From Cyanobacteria bacterium UBA5018 (GTDB lineage Bacteria > Cyanobacteriota > Cyanobacteriia > PCC-6307 > Cyanobiaceae): 64,000 bases of DNA. Below are positions 17,193 through 26,080 of the stretch, in pieces; positions within the stretch are counted from its first letter, which is position 1; each line of letters starts with the position of its first letter. The translations under genes were made by a program, and so were the position numbers. The notes below the pieces were generated by a model, which made no database searches, was not told where the DNA came from, and worked only from the letters and a program-made list of their open reading frames with translations. The DNA lies in NCBI GenBank assembly GCA_002396505.1, contig DGYA01000001.1:13559-77558 (forward strand), written 5' to 3'.

Positions 17193-18140
17193 TTAAAGGT
17201 CTGGCAGCGGCTGCCAGCGGCTGCCCTCGTGCTGCACCTGCAACACCTCCGCCCGCGACTCCACCCCAGCTTTATGCCAGGCCCGCACCATCGCCTTGCT
17301 AACCGCCTCGGCCACCTCTGGCGGCCCCAGGGCCAGCAGGCTGGGCCCGGCGCCGCTGATCACGCAGCCCCAGGCGCCGGCCTCCAAAGCCGCCTGCCGC
17401 ACCTGGTTCCCACCGATGATCAGCCCCCAGCGGTATGGCTCATGCAGCCGGTCATGCATGCCGTCCTGGATCAGATCGCCGTTGCCAGTGCGCAGTCCTT
17501 GCAATAGAAGGGTGATCGAGCCGAGATTGATCACCGCATCGCCAATCGGAATCAGCTTGGGAATGGCCCGCCTCGCCTCGCTGGTGGTGAGCCGAATCGC
17601 CGGGATCGCCACCACAGGCACCACCTTCGGGGACCACTCGCAACGCACCACCCGCCAACGGTGGGAGGCGGCCTTGGCGGTCATGCACAGCCCACCGACC
17701 AGGGAGGGCACGACGTTGTCGGGATGGCCCTCGATGTCGATAGCCAACTCCAGCAACTTCTCCTTGCTAAGGGGCTCCCCCACCAGGGCATTGGCACCAA
17801 TCAAGCCGGCCACGATGGCGGTGGCGCTACTGCCAAGCCCCCGAGCCGGCGGCACAGCCAGCCGCACCCGAGCCTCAATGCCCACCGGTTCCTCCCCGGC
17901 CTCCTTCCAAACCCGCTGGGCTGAGCGGTAGACCAAATTATCGGGCCCGCCGCGCAGGTGAGCCCCCTCACTGCCCTCAATGATCAGCTCGAAGCGCTCA
18001 CTGCCCCCCTCTATACAGCGCAGTTCAAACACATTGTCGAGCTGCAGGGCGCTGCCGAGGCAATCGAAACCTGGGCCCAGGTTGGCAGTCGTGGCAGGCA
18101 CATGCACCTCAACCCCTTGCCCAACGCGGGGACGCACCAT
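17193..18140 (-). CDS. thrB: Homoserine kinase
   Basis: 315 residues of the GHMP kinase family. VHVPATTANLGPGFDCLG is the N-terminal motif 1, and VPPARGLGSSATAIVAGLIG is the phosphate-binding motif 2. WGCVISGAGPSLLALG is the C-terminal motif 3. It phosphorylates homoserine in threonine synthesis, in the cytoplasm. ATG 18140 gives the usual N-terminus; a GTG precedes it. It lies 27 bases after glk and in line with thrS, forming a minus-strand run thrS-glk-thrB that I recall as conserved in picocyanobacteria. Confidence 0.96.
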   Translation of the reverse strand: MVRPRVGQGVEVHVPATTANLGPGFDCLGSALQLDNVFELRCIEGGSERFELIIEGSEGAHLRGGPDNLVYRSAQRVWKEAGEEPVGIEARVRLAVPPARGLGSSATAIVAGLIGANALVGEPLSKEKLLELAIDIEGHPDNVVPSLVGGLCMTAKAASHRWRVVRCEWSPKVVPVVAIPAIRLTTSEARRAIPKLIPIGDAVINLGSITLLLQGLRTGNGDLIQDGMHDRLHEPYRWGLIIGGNQVRQAALEAGAWGCVISGAGPSLLALGPPEVAEAVSKAMVRAWHKAGVESRAEVLQVQHEGSRWQPLPDL

Positions 18141-18167
18141 CACAACATCTCTTCTGGTCCCAGTGTC

Positions 18168-19163
18168 TCAGCTCATCAGCATGCGAGCCCGGCAGGCGGC
18201 ACTGAAGGGGCCAATCGCCGGATCGATCACCGCCATGATCGGCATCGGATCGAGCACCGCCTGCAGCCTGCCCTTGGCGGCAAAGGGCTCCAGGAAGGCA
18301 GGGCTGCGCAGAGACTCCAGCAATTTGCCGGCCGTGCCGCCCGCCAACCAGATGCCGCCTCGGCTGAGGGAAGCCAGGGCCAAATCCCCGGTGACGCTGC
18401 CATAGGCCGCCAGCCACAAAGCCAATGCTTCCTGGCCTAACGGATCGCCGGCGGCGGCGGCGGCGGCTACGGCTGAGGGCAGATCGCCACTGACCCTGGC
18501 CAGGGGGTGATCGCCAGCGGGGTGGTGGCAGGCCAGCAGCCAGCGGGCCACGTGGCCCAGACCCGTGCCACTCACCACCCGCTCGATCGACAGCCGATCT
18601 AGCGCCAAATCGGCCATCAGCCACTGCTTTAGCTCCCATTCAGCGGCGCTGCGGGGAGCAAATTCGCCGTGAGCCGCCTCACTGGCCAGGGCCTGCAGCC
18701 CCTGGACACCAGGCAAGCCCCAGGCCACCCCGAGTCCGGTGCCGGCCCCTAGCACCAGCAGCGGTTGATCCGCTTCCGCCCTGCCTGGCTTGATCAGCGC
18801 CTGCTGATCGCCGCCCAGCTGGGGCAGCCCGTAGATGAGCACGGCGAAGTCATTTACCAGTTCCAAGGCGGCGATGCCGGTGGCAGCCGCCAGGGCCTTT
18901 TCCTCCAGTTGCCAGGGCAGGTTGGTAAGCCTGGCCCGGCCGTGCTGCACCGGCCCTGCCACAGCGAAACAGGCGGCCGCAGGCCGCTCGGCCCCATCAG
19001 CCGTATCGGCCAGAAATGCCTGCAGCATTGGCTCCAGGCTGGCCCAGTCAGCCGAGCGATAGCGCTGGCTGTGGATCAAGTTGAGCTGGTTGTCCGGCCC
19101 AAGGCCATAGAGGGACAGCAGGGTCTTGGTGCCGCCGATATCGCCGGCCAGCAGGGTGGTCAT
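18168..19163 (-). CDS. glk: Glucokinase
   Basis: 331 residues in the bacterial ROK-unrelated glucokinase family (Glk/PF02685). LLAGDIGGTKTLLSLYG is the ATP phosphate-binding loop, ALELVNDFAVLIYGLP the substrate region with catalytic Asp, and VLGAGTGLGVAW the second glycine-rich loop. A late GGIWLAGGTAGKLL supports the call. It phosphorylates glucose to glucose-6-phosphate for recycling of glycogen or sucrose breakdown products. ATG 19163. It lies between thrS and thrB in the same direction, with short gaps, so probably co-transcribed. Confidence 0.94.
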   Translation of the reverse strand: MTTLLAGDIGGTKTLLSLYGLGPDNQLNLIHSQRYRSADWASLEPMLQAFLADTADGAERPAAACFAVAGPVQHGRARLTNLPWQLEEKALAAATGIAALELVNDFAVLIYGLPQLGGDQQALIKPGRAEADQPLLVLGAGTGLGVAWGLPGVQGLQALASEAAHGEFAPRSAAEWELKQWLMADLALDRLSIERVVSGTGLGHVARWLLACHHPAGDHPLARVSGDLPSAVAAAAAAGDPLGQEALALWLAAYGSVTGDLALASLSRGGIWLAGGTAGKLLESLRSPAFLEPFAAKGRLQAVLDPMPIMAVIDPAIGPFSAACRARMLMS

Positions 19164-19200
19164 CTAGGAGCGGAGGTAGGGGTGGGGGCAGGGGTGGGTC

Positions 19201-21018
19201 TTAGGAGGCAGGGCGGCTGAGGCCGAGGCCAGCCTGCCGATCTCGATTGGCGCTAATAGCAGCCACCAACAGTTCATCGACGGCGACGCTGCCCAGATCC
19301 CCTTCGCGGCGACTGCGCAAACTCAAAGCATTTAGCTCAACTTCCTTGAACCCAATCACAGCCAATACCGGAATTTTCATCTGCTCGCCATTGCGAATCA
19401 TTTTGCCGAGCCGATCGCCAGATTGATCGATGCTGGCCCGGATGCCGGCCTGCTTGAGTTGGCTTAATACGCTTTCCGCATAGGGCCGCACCTCATCGGT
19501 GACCGGCAGCAGCCGGATCTGTTCAGCGGCAAGCCAGAAGGGGAAATCACCGGCGTAATTCTCGGTCATGATGCCGAAAAACCGCTCGAGCGACCCAAAA
19601 ATAGCCCGATGGATCATAATTGGTCGCTGCCGAGAACCATCGGCGGCCACGTAGTGCAGATCAAAACGCTCGGGCAGGTTGAAATCTAGCTGGATTGTGG
19701 AGCACTGCCACATACGGCCAATGGCATCTTCAATTTTGAGGTCGATCTTGGGGCCATAGAAAGCGCCACCGCCGGCATCAATTTTGTAAGACCAACCCTT
19801 GCGATCCAGCGCCTCAATCAGACCGTTGGTGGCCAGCTCCCAAACGGCATCGTCGCCAATTGACTTCTCGGGCCTGGTGGAGAGATTAATCTCGTAGTTG
19901 CGAAAATCGAAGCTGCTCAATATTTTTTCAGTAAGATCTAGCACCTGCAAAATCTCATCGCCAATCTGTTCCGGCAGGCAAAACACGTGGGCGTCGTCCT
20001 GGGTGAAGCCCCGCACTCGCATAAGGCCATGCATCACCCCGGGGCGCTCATAGCGATAGACGGTGCCCAGCTCGGCCCAGCGAATCGGCAACTCCCGATA
20101 GCTATGCAGCGTATTAGCGTAGGTGAGCACATGAAAGGGACAGTTCATCGGCTTAAGCTGGTATTCACGCTCATCCACCTTCATCGGCCCAAACATGCTC
20201 TCGCGATAGAAATCCAGGTGGCCGGAGGTTTGCCACAGGCTAATGTCGGCAACATGGGGTGTATAGAGCAGCTCATAGCCGGCGGCAAAGTGGGCCTCCC
20301 GCCAGAAGTCCTCGATCAGCAGCCGCATGCGGGCGCCGCGGGGATGCCAGAAAACCAGGCCGGCACCGGCCTCATCTTCGATCGAAAACAGATTTAGATC
20401 GCTGCCCAGGCGGCGGTGGTCCCGGCGCAGGGCTTCTGCCTTGCGATGCTTGTATTCGGCCAGCTGCTCCGGGGTCTGCCAGGCGGTGCCATAGATGCGC
20501 TGCAGCTGGGGCTTGGTCTCATCACCCCGCCAGTAGGCACCGGCAACACTTTCCAGCTCAAAGGCCTTGGCATTCAGCTCACTGGTGTTGGCCACATGGG
20601 GGCCGGCGCAGAGGTCCCACCACTGTTCGCCGAGGGTATAGAGAGTGATTGGTTCCTGCAATCCGGCCAGGATTTCCAGCTTGTATGGTTCGTTCTGGGC
20701 CTTGATCTTTTGCTCGGCCTCAGCGCGAGTCACAACGAGGCGCTCCAGGGGCAGGCGACGGCCAATAATCTTGCCCATCTCCTTCTGAATCGCCTTGAGA
20801 TCGGCTTCCGTGAACGGTTCGGGGTTGTCAAAGTCGTAATAAAAGCCCGTTTCCGTCCAGGGGCCAATCGTCACCTGGGCCTTGGGAAATAGCTTTTGCA
20901 CCGCCATCGCCAACACGTGGCTCATCGAGTGGCGAATTTTGAGTAGCTGCTCGCACTCGCTGGTTTTGGGCAGGGCAACCGGCGGAGTTTCGACGGCAGC
21001 GGTTGCGGAGACAGTCAC
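19201..21018 (-). CDS. thrS: Threonyl-tRNA synthetase lacking the TGS domain
   Basis: About 605 residues. The N-terminus enters directly into the second additional (SAD/editing-like) domain, RIRHSMSHVLAMAVQKLFPK, so the ThrRS TGS domain is absent, as I recall for alpha-cyanobacteria. The LCAGPHVANT motif is present. The class II core follows: GARMRLLIEDFWREAHFAAG (motif 1 region), YRYERPGVMHGLMRVRGFTQ with MNCPFHVL zinc ligands (motif 2), and the motif 3 region RPIMIHRAIFGSLERFFGIM. The anticodon-binding domain ends with KIPVLAVIG. The frame is open to TTG 21042, but GTG 21018 gives an N-terminus like known homologues. It is divergent from the DUF2605 gene. Confidence 0.95.
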   Translation of the reverse strand: MTVSATAAVETPPVALPKTSECEQLLKIRHSMSHVLAMAVQKLFPKAQVTIGPWTETGFYYDFDNPEPFTEADLKAIQKEMGKIIGRRLPLERLVVTRAEAEQKIKAQNEPYKLEILAGLQEPITLYTLGEQWWDLCAGPHVANTSELNAKAFELESVAGAYWRGDETKPQLQRIYGTAWQTPEQLAEYKHRKAEALRRDHRRLGSDLNLFSIEDEAGAGLVFWHPRGARMRLLIEDFWREAHFAAGYELLYTPHVADISLWQTSGHLDFYRESMFGPMKVDEREYQLKPMNCPFHVLTYANTLHSYRELPIRWAELGTVYRYERPGVMHGLMRVRGFTQDDAHVFCLPEQIGDEILQVLDLTEKILSSFDFRNYEINLSTRPEKSIGDDAVWELATNGLIEALDRKGWSYKIDAGGGAFYGPKIDLKIEDAIGRMWQCSTIQLDFNLPERFDLHYVAADGSRQRPIMIHRAIFGSLERFFGIMTENYAGDFPFWLAAEQIRLLPVTDEVRPYAESVLSQLKQAGIRASIDQSGDRLGKMIRNGEQMKIPVLAVIGFKEVELNALSLRSRREGDLGSVAVDELLVAAISANRDRQAGLGLSRPAS

Positions 21019-21090
21019 GGATCCCAGCTGCGGCAAGGGCAAGGGCCGATCTTACCCAGGGTTCCTAAGCTGGCTTCCTAGGCTGTGGCC

Positions 21091-21486
21091 ATGGTCGACC
21101 CCTTCCCCCCCTCCGCTGCGGCCGACGAGCTGTTGGAGCAGCTGCTTAGTTCCCTGCTGGGCGATTTCCGTTTTTGGTTCGAACGGGGTGAGAAGTTGCT
21201 GGCCCTCTGCCCCGACCTGGTGATGCCCCCTGAGCAGCGGCAGCTGTTGGACCAGGAGTTGAGCCAGGCCCGCCGCGAGCTGCTGGCCGCCAGCAGCCTG
21301 CGCCAGGCCATACCTGGCCCCATGGCCCTGGAGCTGACCACCATGGCCCCCTGGCATCGGCTGGTGCTCAAAATCTGGAACCTTTCAGCCGCCCTGCGGC
21401 GGGCTGGCGTAAGCCTGCCGGATACCGATGAACCGCAGGCGCCGGCTGGGGCGATGCCGATGCCGAAACCCCTGGCCGACTCCTAG
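21091..21486 (+). CDS. DUF2605 family protein
   Basis: 131 residues starting at ATG 21091 (GTG 21085 is two codons earlier). An acidic, helical protein containing LLGDFRFWFERGEKLLAL, QELSQARRELLAASSLRQ and APWHRLVLKIWNLSAALR, with a Pro/Ala-rich end. I recognise this as the cyanobacterial DUF2605 type, of unknown function. A TM2-domain gene follows 21 bases later; I recall these two occurring together in cyanobacteria, which suggests a shared membrane-related role. It is divergent from thrS with about 70 bases between starts. Confidence 0.75.
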   Translation: MVDPFPPSAAADELLEQLLSSLLGDFRFWFERGEKLLALCPDLVMPPEQRQLLDQELSQARRELLAASSLRQAIPGPMALELTTMAPWHRLVLKIWNLSAALRRAGVSLPDTDEPQAPAGAMPMPKPLADS

Positions 21487-21507
21487 GCAACCCACCACCG
21501 CTCTCCG

Positions 21508-21939
21508 TTGACTACCAATTCCCCATTTACCGCTTTCAACTGGCCCCGGCCGCGGCTGGTGATCAGTTATCTGCTCTGGTGCCTGGGGCTGGTGGGGCTA
21601 TGTGGCATGCACCGCTTTTACAACGGCAAGCGAATTAGCGGTTGCCTGTGGCTGATCACCTTCGGTTGGCTAGGTATCGGCCAAATTGTTGATCTGTTCA
21701 ACATCCCCGAGCTGGTGCTGCAGGCCGAGCGGCAGCAGGGCAGCCTGGAGCGCCAGCTGCTGCTGCTGGCCCGCAGCAGCGGTAGCGCTGGCTTCACCAT
21801 CAACGACGCCCTGTTGGCGGTGCCCGATCCGGCCTTGGGCAGTAAGCGGCTGCGCTCCGAGATCGATCGGATGCTGAGAGCAGAGTTGCTGGATGTGGCC
21901 AATGATCCGGCCGGTCGAGTGATCTACCGAGAACCTTGA
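21508..21939 (+). CDS. TM2-domain membrane protein
   Basis: 143 residues. The TM2 domain covers residues 15-70: helix one (LVISYLLWCLGLVGLCGMHR) with HRFYNGKRISG in the turn, then helix two (LWLITFGWLGIGQIVDLF) ending in the acidic D-x-F motif. The C-terminal 70 residues form a soluble helical segment (SAGFTINDALLAVPD; LRSEIDRMLRAELLDVANDP) that looks like a small winged or helical domain on the cytoplasmic side. The function is unknown. A TTG start at 21508 is the only reasonable one ahead of the domain; GTG 21559 would cut it. It is paired with the DUF2605 gene. Confidence 0.82.
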   Translation: MTTNSPFTAFNWPRPRLVISYLLWCLGLVGLCGMHRFYNGKRISGCLWLITFGWLGIGQIVDLFNIPELVLQAERQQGSLERQLLLLARSSGSAGFTINDALLAVPDPALGSKRLRSEIDRMLRAELLDVANDPAGRVIYREP

Positions 21940-21996
21940 GCCGGGCTGGGCTGCCCCTGGATCCTCTTGCGGGGCTGCCTGCCCGGCCGATGCAGC

Positions 21997-22971
21997 TCAG
22001 CCAGTGGTCTCGGGGCTCGCTTCTGGCTGACCGATGGCCTTTGGCTGACCGATGGCCTTTGGCTGACCGCTGGATTCTGGCTGGCCAATGGCCTTTGGCT
22101 TGCCAATTGATTCTGGCTCGCCGCCTTCTGGCTGGCCAATGGCTGTTGACTGGCCAGTGGAATCTGGCTGGCTGACGGCCCTCTGCAAGCTGCTGGCATA
22201 AAACTGTTGCAGCTCCTGGGCGGTCTTCACCGGTTGGCCGTAGACGCTGGCGCCCTGGCGGTTGGGCAGGGAGGCCCATTCGCGGGCCAGGCGATCGAGC
22301 ACCCTGCCATTGAGGCCCTCGCGATCGAGGGTGGCCAGCACGCCCCGCCGCTCCACCAGGTAGAGAGCGGCCATGTCTTGATTGCGAGGACCGAAATCGC
22401 GTAGCCCCAGGCGGCGCGCCACCCGGTTCCAGGTGGGCGGCAGGAACTGATAAGCACCGGCGGCGGCACTGACGTAGCGGCGCCGCACCGTGATTTGCGG
22501 ATGGCGGCTCAGGCTGGAAAAGTGGCCGCCGCCGTAGAGGAGCTGATAGCCCCTGGCACTGCCGTTGGTCCAGGTGCCTTCCGCGTAGCGGATGGTGGCC
22601 AGCAGAGCCCTGCGGCGCGGGGTGAGGGCATAGGGGCCAATGCTGCGCTCCTGGCTGCCCCCCGAGGGCAATGCCGATGACCCGGCGCTGCCAGCTGCGC
22701 TGGCCCCCCCGGTATCAGGCCCGCTACTGGGCTCACCGCTGCCGTAGCTGGCCGCTGGCGGACCACCTGCTGACGCCTGGCCCAGCGACGCGGGCGCCAG
22801 CATCAGGGGGGTCAGAATTAGCTGGCTCAGAATTAGCCGGGTCAGAAATGGCCGCGTGAGCCATAGGGGGGGCAGCAGGGAAGGGAATTGGCGAATTGAA
22901 ATGGGCGTCTCCAATGGCGGCCAAAGCGACCCTGACCAATCGCCGCCAGCAGCGGCGGTGGCCCCTACCAC
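21997..22971 (-). CDS. Lysozyme-like (GH24/GH104-type) exported protein with repeat tail
   Basis: 324 residues from GTG 22971. An N-terminal hydrophobic stretch (LILSQLILTPLMLAPAS) suggests export or anchoring. A Gly/Ser-rich linker leads to a domain at about 118-255: LLATIRYAEGTWTNGSARGY carries the likely catalytic Glu, and SAAAGAYQFLPPTWNRVARR is the phage-lysozyme/GH104 signature (GAYQ-F-x-TW). It would cleave peptidoglycan glycan strands in the periplasm. The last 50 residues repeat the unit KAIGQP/ESIGQP, encoded by 18-base DNA repeats. The active-site assignment is by analogy with GH104 endolysins. Confidence 0.85.
   Translation of the reverse strand: MVGATAAAGGDWSGSLWPPLETPISIRQFPSLLPPLWLTRPFLTRLILSQLILTPLMLAPASLGQASAGGPPAASYGSGEPSSGPDTGGASAAGSAGSSALPSGGSQERSIGPYALTPRRRALLATIRYAEGTWTNGSARGYQLLYGGGHFSSLSRHPQITVRRRYVSAAAGAYQFLPPTWNRVARRLGLRDFGPRNQDMAALYLVERRGVLATLDREGLNGRVLDRLAREWASLPNRQGASVYGQPVKTAQELQQFYASSLQRAVSQPDSTGQSTAIGQPEGGEPESIGKPKAIGQPESSGQPKAIGQPKAIGQPEASPETTG
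22012..22165. repeat. 18-bp tandem repeats (IGQPKA-coding)
   Basis: About eight imperfect 18-base units of the type CTGACCGATGGCCTTTGG on the plus strand. They encode Ile/Gly/Gln/Pro-rich hexapeptides in the tail of the lysozyme-like protein on the minus strand. Two adjacent copies are identical, suggesting recent expansion. Confidence 0.85.
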
Positions 22972-23248
22972 CCCCTAGACAACTGGCCCATGTCGTGCAT
23001 CACCCTTGCAGCGCAATGACGGCGACGCCGCAGACCCTGACTGAGACTGACGCGACCAAGAGCGAGACCGGCGGCAGATCCAAGGCTGGCAGCATCCACC
23101 GCTGCGGCCGATTGATAAGCCAACCTGAACTCAGGCGATCAATAGATAACTAAAAACTGGCAACACCAAAAGGCCTGGCCTCAGCCTCAGCCAGCCTGGC
23201 GAGCCGCCTAAAACTTGCCGGCCAGGCTGCCCCCTGGCGGCACTAGGG

Positions 23249-24274
23249 CTAGGTGCCGAGAAAGCCCAGGGCCTGGCGCACCCGGCTCAGGCTCTGGTCG
23301 GCCACCGCACTGGCCCGCTGGCGACCTTGGGCCAGCACCGCCAGCAGCGTCGCGGGATCGGCGCGCAGCTCCTGGTATTTCTGCTGCACAGGTTTCAGGG
23401 CCTCCACAGTGGCCTCGGCCAGCAGGGGCTTGAAAGTGCCCCAACCCATCTGGGCACACTCGGCAGCCACCGCCTGGCGACCTTTACCGCTGAGCAGGGC
23501 ATAGAGGCCCAGCAGGTTGTCGGCTTCCGGCCGCTCCGGGTTACCAAATTCCAGACCCAGGATCGGATCGGTTTTAGCCCGCTTGATTTTTTTGACGATC
23601 GTCTCGGGGGGATCCAGCAAATTGATTCGAGATCCTTCGTTGGGATCGCTCTTGCTCATCTTGCTGCTGCCGTCGGTGAGGCTCATCACCCGAGCCCCCT
23701 CCCGCAGGATCATCGGTTCGGGCACCTTCAGCAAGGGCAGCGGTTCCCCCTTGGCATCACGTGGCGCGAAGCGGGCGTTGATGCGCTGCTGGGCTATATC
23801 GCGGGCCAGTTCTAGATGCTGCTTCTGGTCTTCTCCCACCGGCACCAGATCAGCGTCGTAGAGCAGGATGTCGGCGGCCATCAACACCGGGTAATCGAGC
23901 AGGCCCACCGACACATTGTCGCCCTGCTTAATCGCCTTTTCCTTGAACTGAATCATCCGCTCTAGCCAATTGAGCGGAGTTACGCAGTTAAGCAACCAGC
24001 ACAGTTCACTATGGGCGCTGATCTGGCTCTGCACAAAAACTGTGGAATTGTCTGGATCAATGCCACAGGCCAGATAGAGGGCCGCGGTGCTGAGGGTGTC
24101 CTCCGCCAGGCGTTGGGGATCGTGGGGCACGGTGATCGCGTGCAGATCCACCACACAAAAAAAAGTGTCGTGGCTTGCCTGCAAACCCACCCAATTGCGG
24201 ATCGCCCCCAGCCAGTTGCCCAGGTGCAGCGAGCCGGTGGGCTGCACGCCGGAGAGAACCCGCGGCCTTGTCAT
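23249..24274 (-). CDS. trpS: Tryptophanyl-tRNA synthetase
   Basis: 341 residues, class I synthetase. GVQPTGSLHLGNWLGAIRNW has the HIGH-equivalent, DQKQHLELARDIAQ the substrate-binding helix, and SKMSKSDPNEGS the KMSKS loop. VLMAADILLYDADLVPVG and the C-terminal WGTFKPLLAEATVEALKP are typical of bacterial TrpRS. It charges tRNA-Trp. ATG 24274 lies 5 bases after the stop of the RG-rich protein gene, so the two are an operon, with the 177-residue gene upstream possibly included. Confidence 0.97.
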   Translation of the reverse strand: MTRPRVLSGVQPTGSLHLGNWLGAIRNWVGLQASHDTFFCVVDLHAITVPHDPQRLAEDTLSTAALYLACGIDPDNSTVFVQSQISAHSELCWLLNCVTPLNWLERMIQFKEKAIKQGDNVSVGLLDYPVLMAADILLYDADLVPVGEDQKQHLELARDIAQQRINARFAPRDAKGEPLPLLKVPEPMILREGARVMSLTDGSSKMSKSDPNEGSRINLLDPPETIVKKIKRAKTDPILGLEFGNPERPEADNLLGLYALLSGKGRQAVAAECAQMGWGTFKPLLAEATVEALKPVQQKYQELRADPATLLAVLAQGRQRASAVADQSLSRVRQALGFLGT

Positions 24275-24279
24275 GGAGA

Positions 24280-24975
24280 TCAGGCCTCGCTGGCCGTATC
24301 GGTGACAGGCTCCAGCTGGGCGGCATCACCGGCCTGTAATTCACTCTCCTGTGAATCACCAGCTTGGAAATCAGCGGCCTCGGCTGCGGGGCTTTCGAAC
24401 TGCTCGCTGGCCAGGTTTTCGTCGCCGAGCTGATCGGCTTCGCTGGCATCCAGTTCCTCAAAGGCGGCGGCTGGCGCTGGCTTAGCGGGCCTGGCGAAGG
24501 GATCGATGCGAGCGGCGCGCTCCTGGCGGCCATCAAGGCGGCGCAGGCCCCTGGCCCCCTCAGCTCGGCCCTCACCACGGCCCTCACCTCGACCCTCCCG
24601 GCGGGCCCCGTCTCCCCTGGTAACGGAGGCTCTGGGAGCATCGCCGCGACCAGCACCGGCCTGGGCCTGCTGCTGGGCCACCAGTTCACTCAGCTGGCCG
24701 TCCTCCAGCAGCTGGGCCACGGTGCGGATTGAAAAGCCCAGGGCCGCCACGGTGGAGCGCAGCCGAAAGGCCTCCTGCACGGCGCGGGCGGCGCGCATCT
24801 CGTTGTCGCTCAAGCGGATGCGGAACCCGCCAGGCTCCCGGTTACCCGGTCCCCGTCCGCCCCGCTGGCCCTGGCCTTCGCCCCGCTGGCCTTGGCCTTC
24901 GCTCCGCTGGCTTTGCTCTTCGTCGCTTTGGAAAGACGAGCCGGCCTGGAAGGAAGGAGAAGTGTCGTCGGCCAT
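24280..24975 (-). CDS. Arg/Gly-rich protein of unknown function upstream of trpS
   Basis: 231 residues. The N-terminus holds GQGQRGEGQGQRGGRGPG; a middle helical segment of about 60 residues (FRIRLSDNEMRAARAVQEAF, VAALGFSIRTVAQLLEDGQL) appears folded. A second low-complexity stretch is RREGRGEGRGEGRAEG. The rest is acidic and Ala-rich. RG-rich repeats often bind RNA, and the gene sits directly before trpS (5 bases), so an RNA-linked role is possible but not shown. Repeats of 12-18 bases underlie the RG stretches, so part of the length reflects repeat growth. Confidence 0.72.
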   Translation of the reverse strand: MADDTSPSFQAGSSFQSDEEQSQRSEGQGQRGEGQGQRGGRGPGNREPGGFRIRLSDNEMRAARAVQEAFRLRSTVAALGFSIRTVAQLLEDGQLSELVAQQQAQAGAGRGDAPRASVTRGDGARREGRGEGRGEGRAEGARGLRRLDGRQERAARIDPFARPAKPAPAAAFEELDASEADQLGDENLASEQFESPAAEAADFQAGDSQESELQAGDAAQLEPVTDTASEA

Positions 24976-24991
24976 CGCCGCAGCCCTGCAA

Positions 24992-25525
24992 TCAGGGGCA
25001 AGTGTGCCGCATCGGCTGGCCTCTCGCGGCTAGCCACAGCAGCTGGTGTGGTTCAGTGCCCCCCTCCCGGGCGAGCACCACCAGGGGCAGAAAGCGCAGG
25101 GCGGCTCCGGAGAGCATCTGGCGGTAGTGCTGCAAAAACTGCAGATAAGCCAGCAAAGTCCAGCCCTGGTTGCCCTGCTGCTGGCGCTGCCAATAGCGCT
25201 GCAGGGCCTGCTGGCAAGCCTCTGGACCAAATTCCTGCCAGCAGATCAGCTGCGCTTGCCAGGCATCATCCCCCTGCTGCTGCAGCTCTCGAAAGCGAAC
25301 CAGCTCGGGGGCATCGGCACTGCCGTCGGGGGGCAGCCGTTGCCCCAGCCGCTCAACCGCCACCGCCTCCAACCGCAGCCAGGCCCGATCCCAGAGCACC
25401 ACTGGCAGGCTGCCGCACCAGCCGTCAGCCAGATCCAGCTGGCGCTGCCACTGGTCAAGTTGCCGCCATTGCCGCTCGCTCAAGGAGGCGATCGGATTGG
25501 CAGCTCGGCGCCCAGAACGGCTCAT
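24992..25525 (-). CDS. Hypothetical protein, first gene of the trpS operon
   Basis: 177 residues from ATG 25525. Helical and rich in Gln, Trp and Leu: LSERQWRQLDQWQRQLDLAD, then GWCGSLPVVLWDRAWLRLEA and NQGWTLLAYLQFLQHYRQML. No signal peptide, membrane helix or known motif is seen. It ends 16 bases before the RG-rich gene and reads the same way, suggesting one transcript with trpS. A longer form starting at 25555 is possible, but the sequence before 25525 is uninformative. No function proposed. Confidence 0.65.
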   Translation of the reverse strand: MSRSGRRAANPIASLSERQWRQLDQWQRQLDLADGWCGSLPVVLWDRAWLRLEAVAVERLGQRLPPDGSADAPELVRFRELQQQGDDAWQAQLICWQEFGPEACQQALQRYWQRQQQGNQGWTLLAYLQFLQHYRQMLSGAALRFLPLVVLAREGGTEPHQLLWLAARGQPMRHTCP

Positions 25526-26080
25526 CGGTGGCTGGAGGTGAGATGCGGTGTCCAATCGGGCGCCTGGAGATGGATCGAGGGATCAAGCGATCCAAAGGCC
25601 CTGGGCCTGCTGAGGCGGGGGGCAGTGAGGTACGCAGCTATGGCGGGCAATGGCTAGGGGGAATGGCTAAGGGGCAGGGGCTAAGGGGCAGGGGCTAAGG
25701 GGCAGGGGCTAGGGGGTGGCCCACAAGGTGTGGCCCCCTAAACATTCTGGAATGCTGTCAGGAAAATCCTGGCGCGAAAATGCTGTATCAGGGTTGTGTC
25801 AGGGCTTGGCCGTCAAAGGGAGCCTGGGAGTGAGGCGCCTAGGCCCGCCTGGCTGAACTTGGGCGGTTGGCAATGGCTAAGAGCCGGAATCGGAAAAGTT
25901 GTGGGCAACTAGAGGCATGGGCGGCCAGGAGCCATGGGTAACTACGAACCATTGGGTGGCTGAGTTGCCATTTGCGGCTACGAGGCATGGGTGGCTACGA
26001 ACCATCGGCTTGTCAGGCTTTGCGTGCTTTTTTGGGGCCCGTGCGCTAGAGATGCAACCGTCAAGACTATTGGCAGGTCT
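25526..26080. other. Repeat-rich intergenic region
   Basis: About 555 bases with no convincing gene. It contains three to four copies of GGGGCAGGGGCTAA (25670-25712). Further on, from 25910 to 26010, are several copies of a CATGGGTGGCTACGAACCAT-like unit with variants. These form an open frame that could extend the DUF697 gene upstream, but the repeats suggest noncoding DNA. Confidence 0.6.

Noticed and set aside
24892..25698. Plus-strand frame of 268 codons opposite the trpS operon
   Set aside because: Ala/Gly/Arg/Pro-rich shadow. The minus-strand genes have operon spacing and better composition.
25660..25712. GGGGCAGGGGCTAA repeats considered as a CRISPR-like array
   Set aside because: Units are adjacent, without spacers, and too short; plain tandem repeats.
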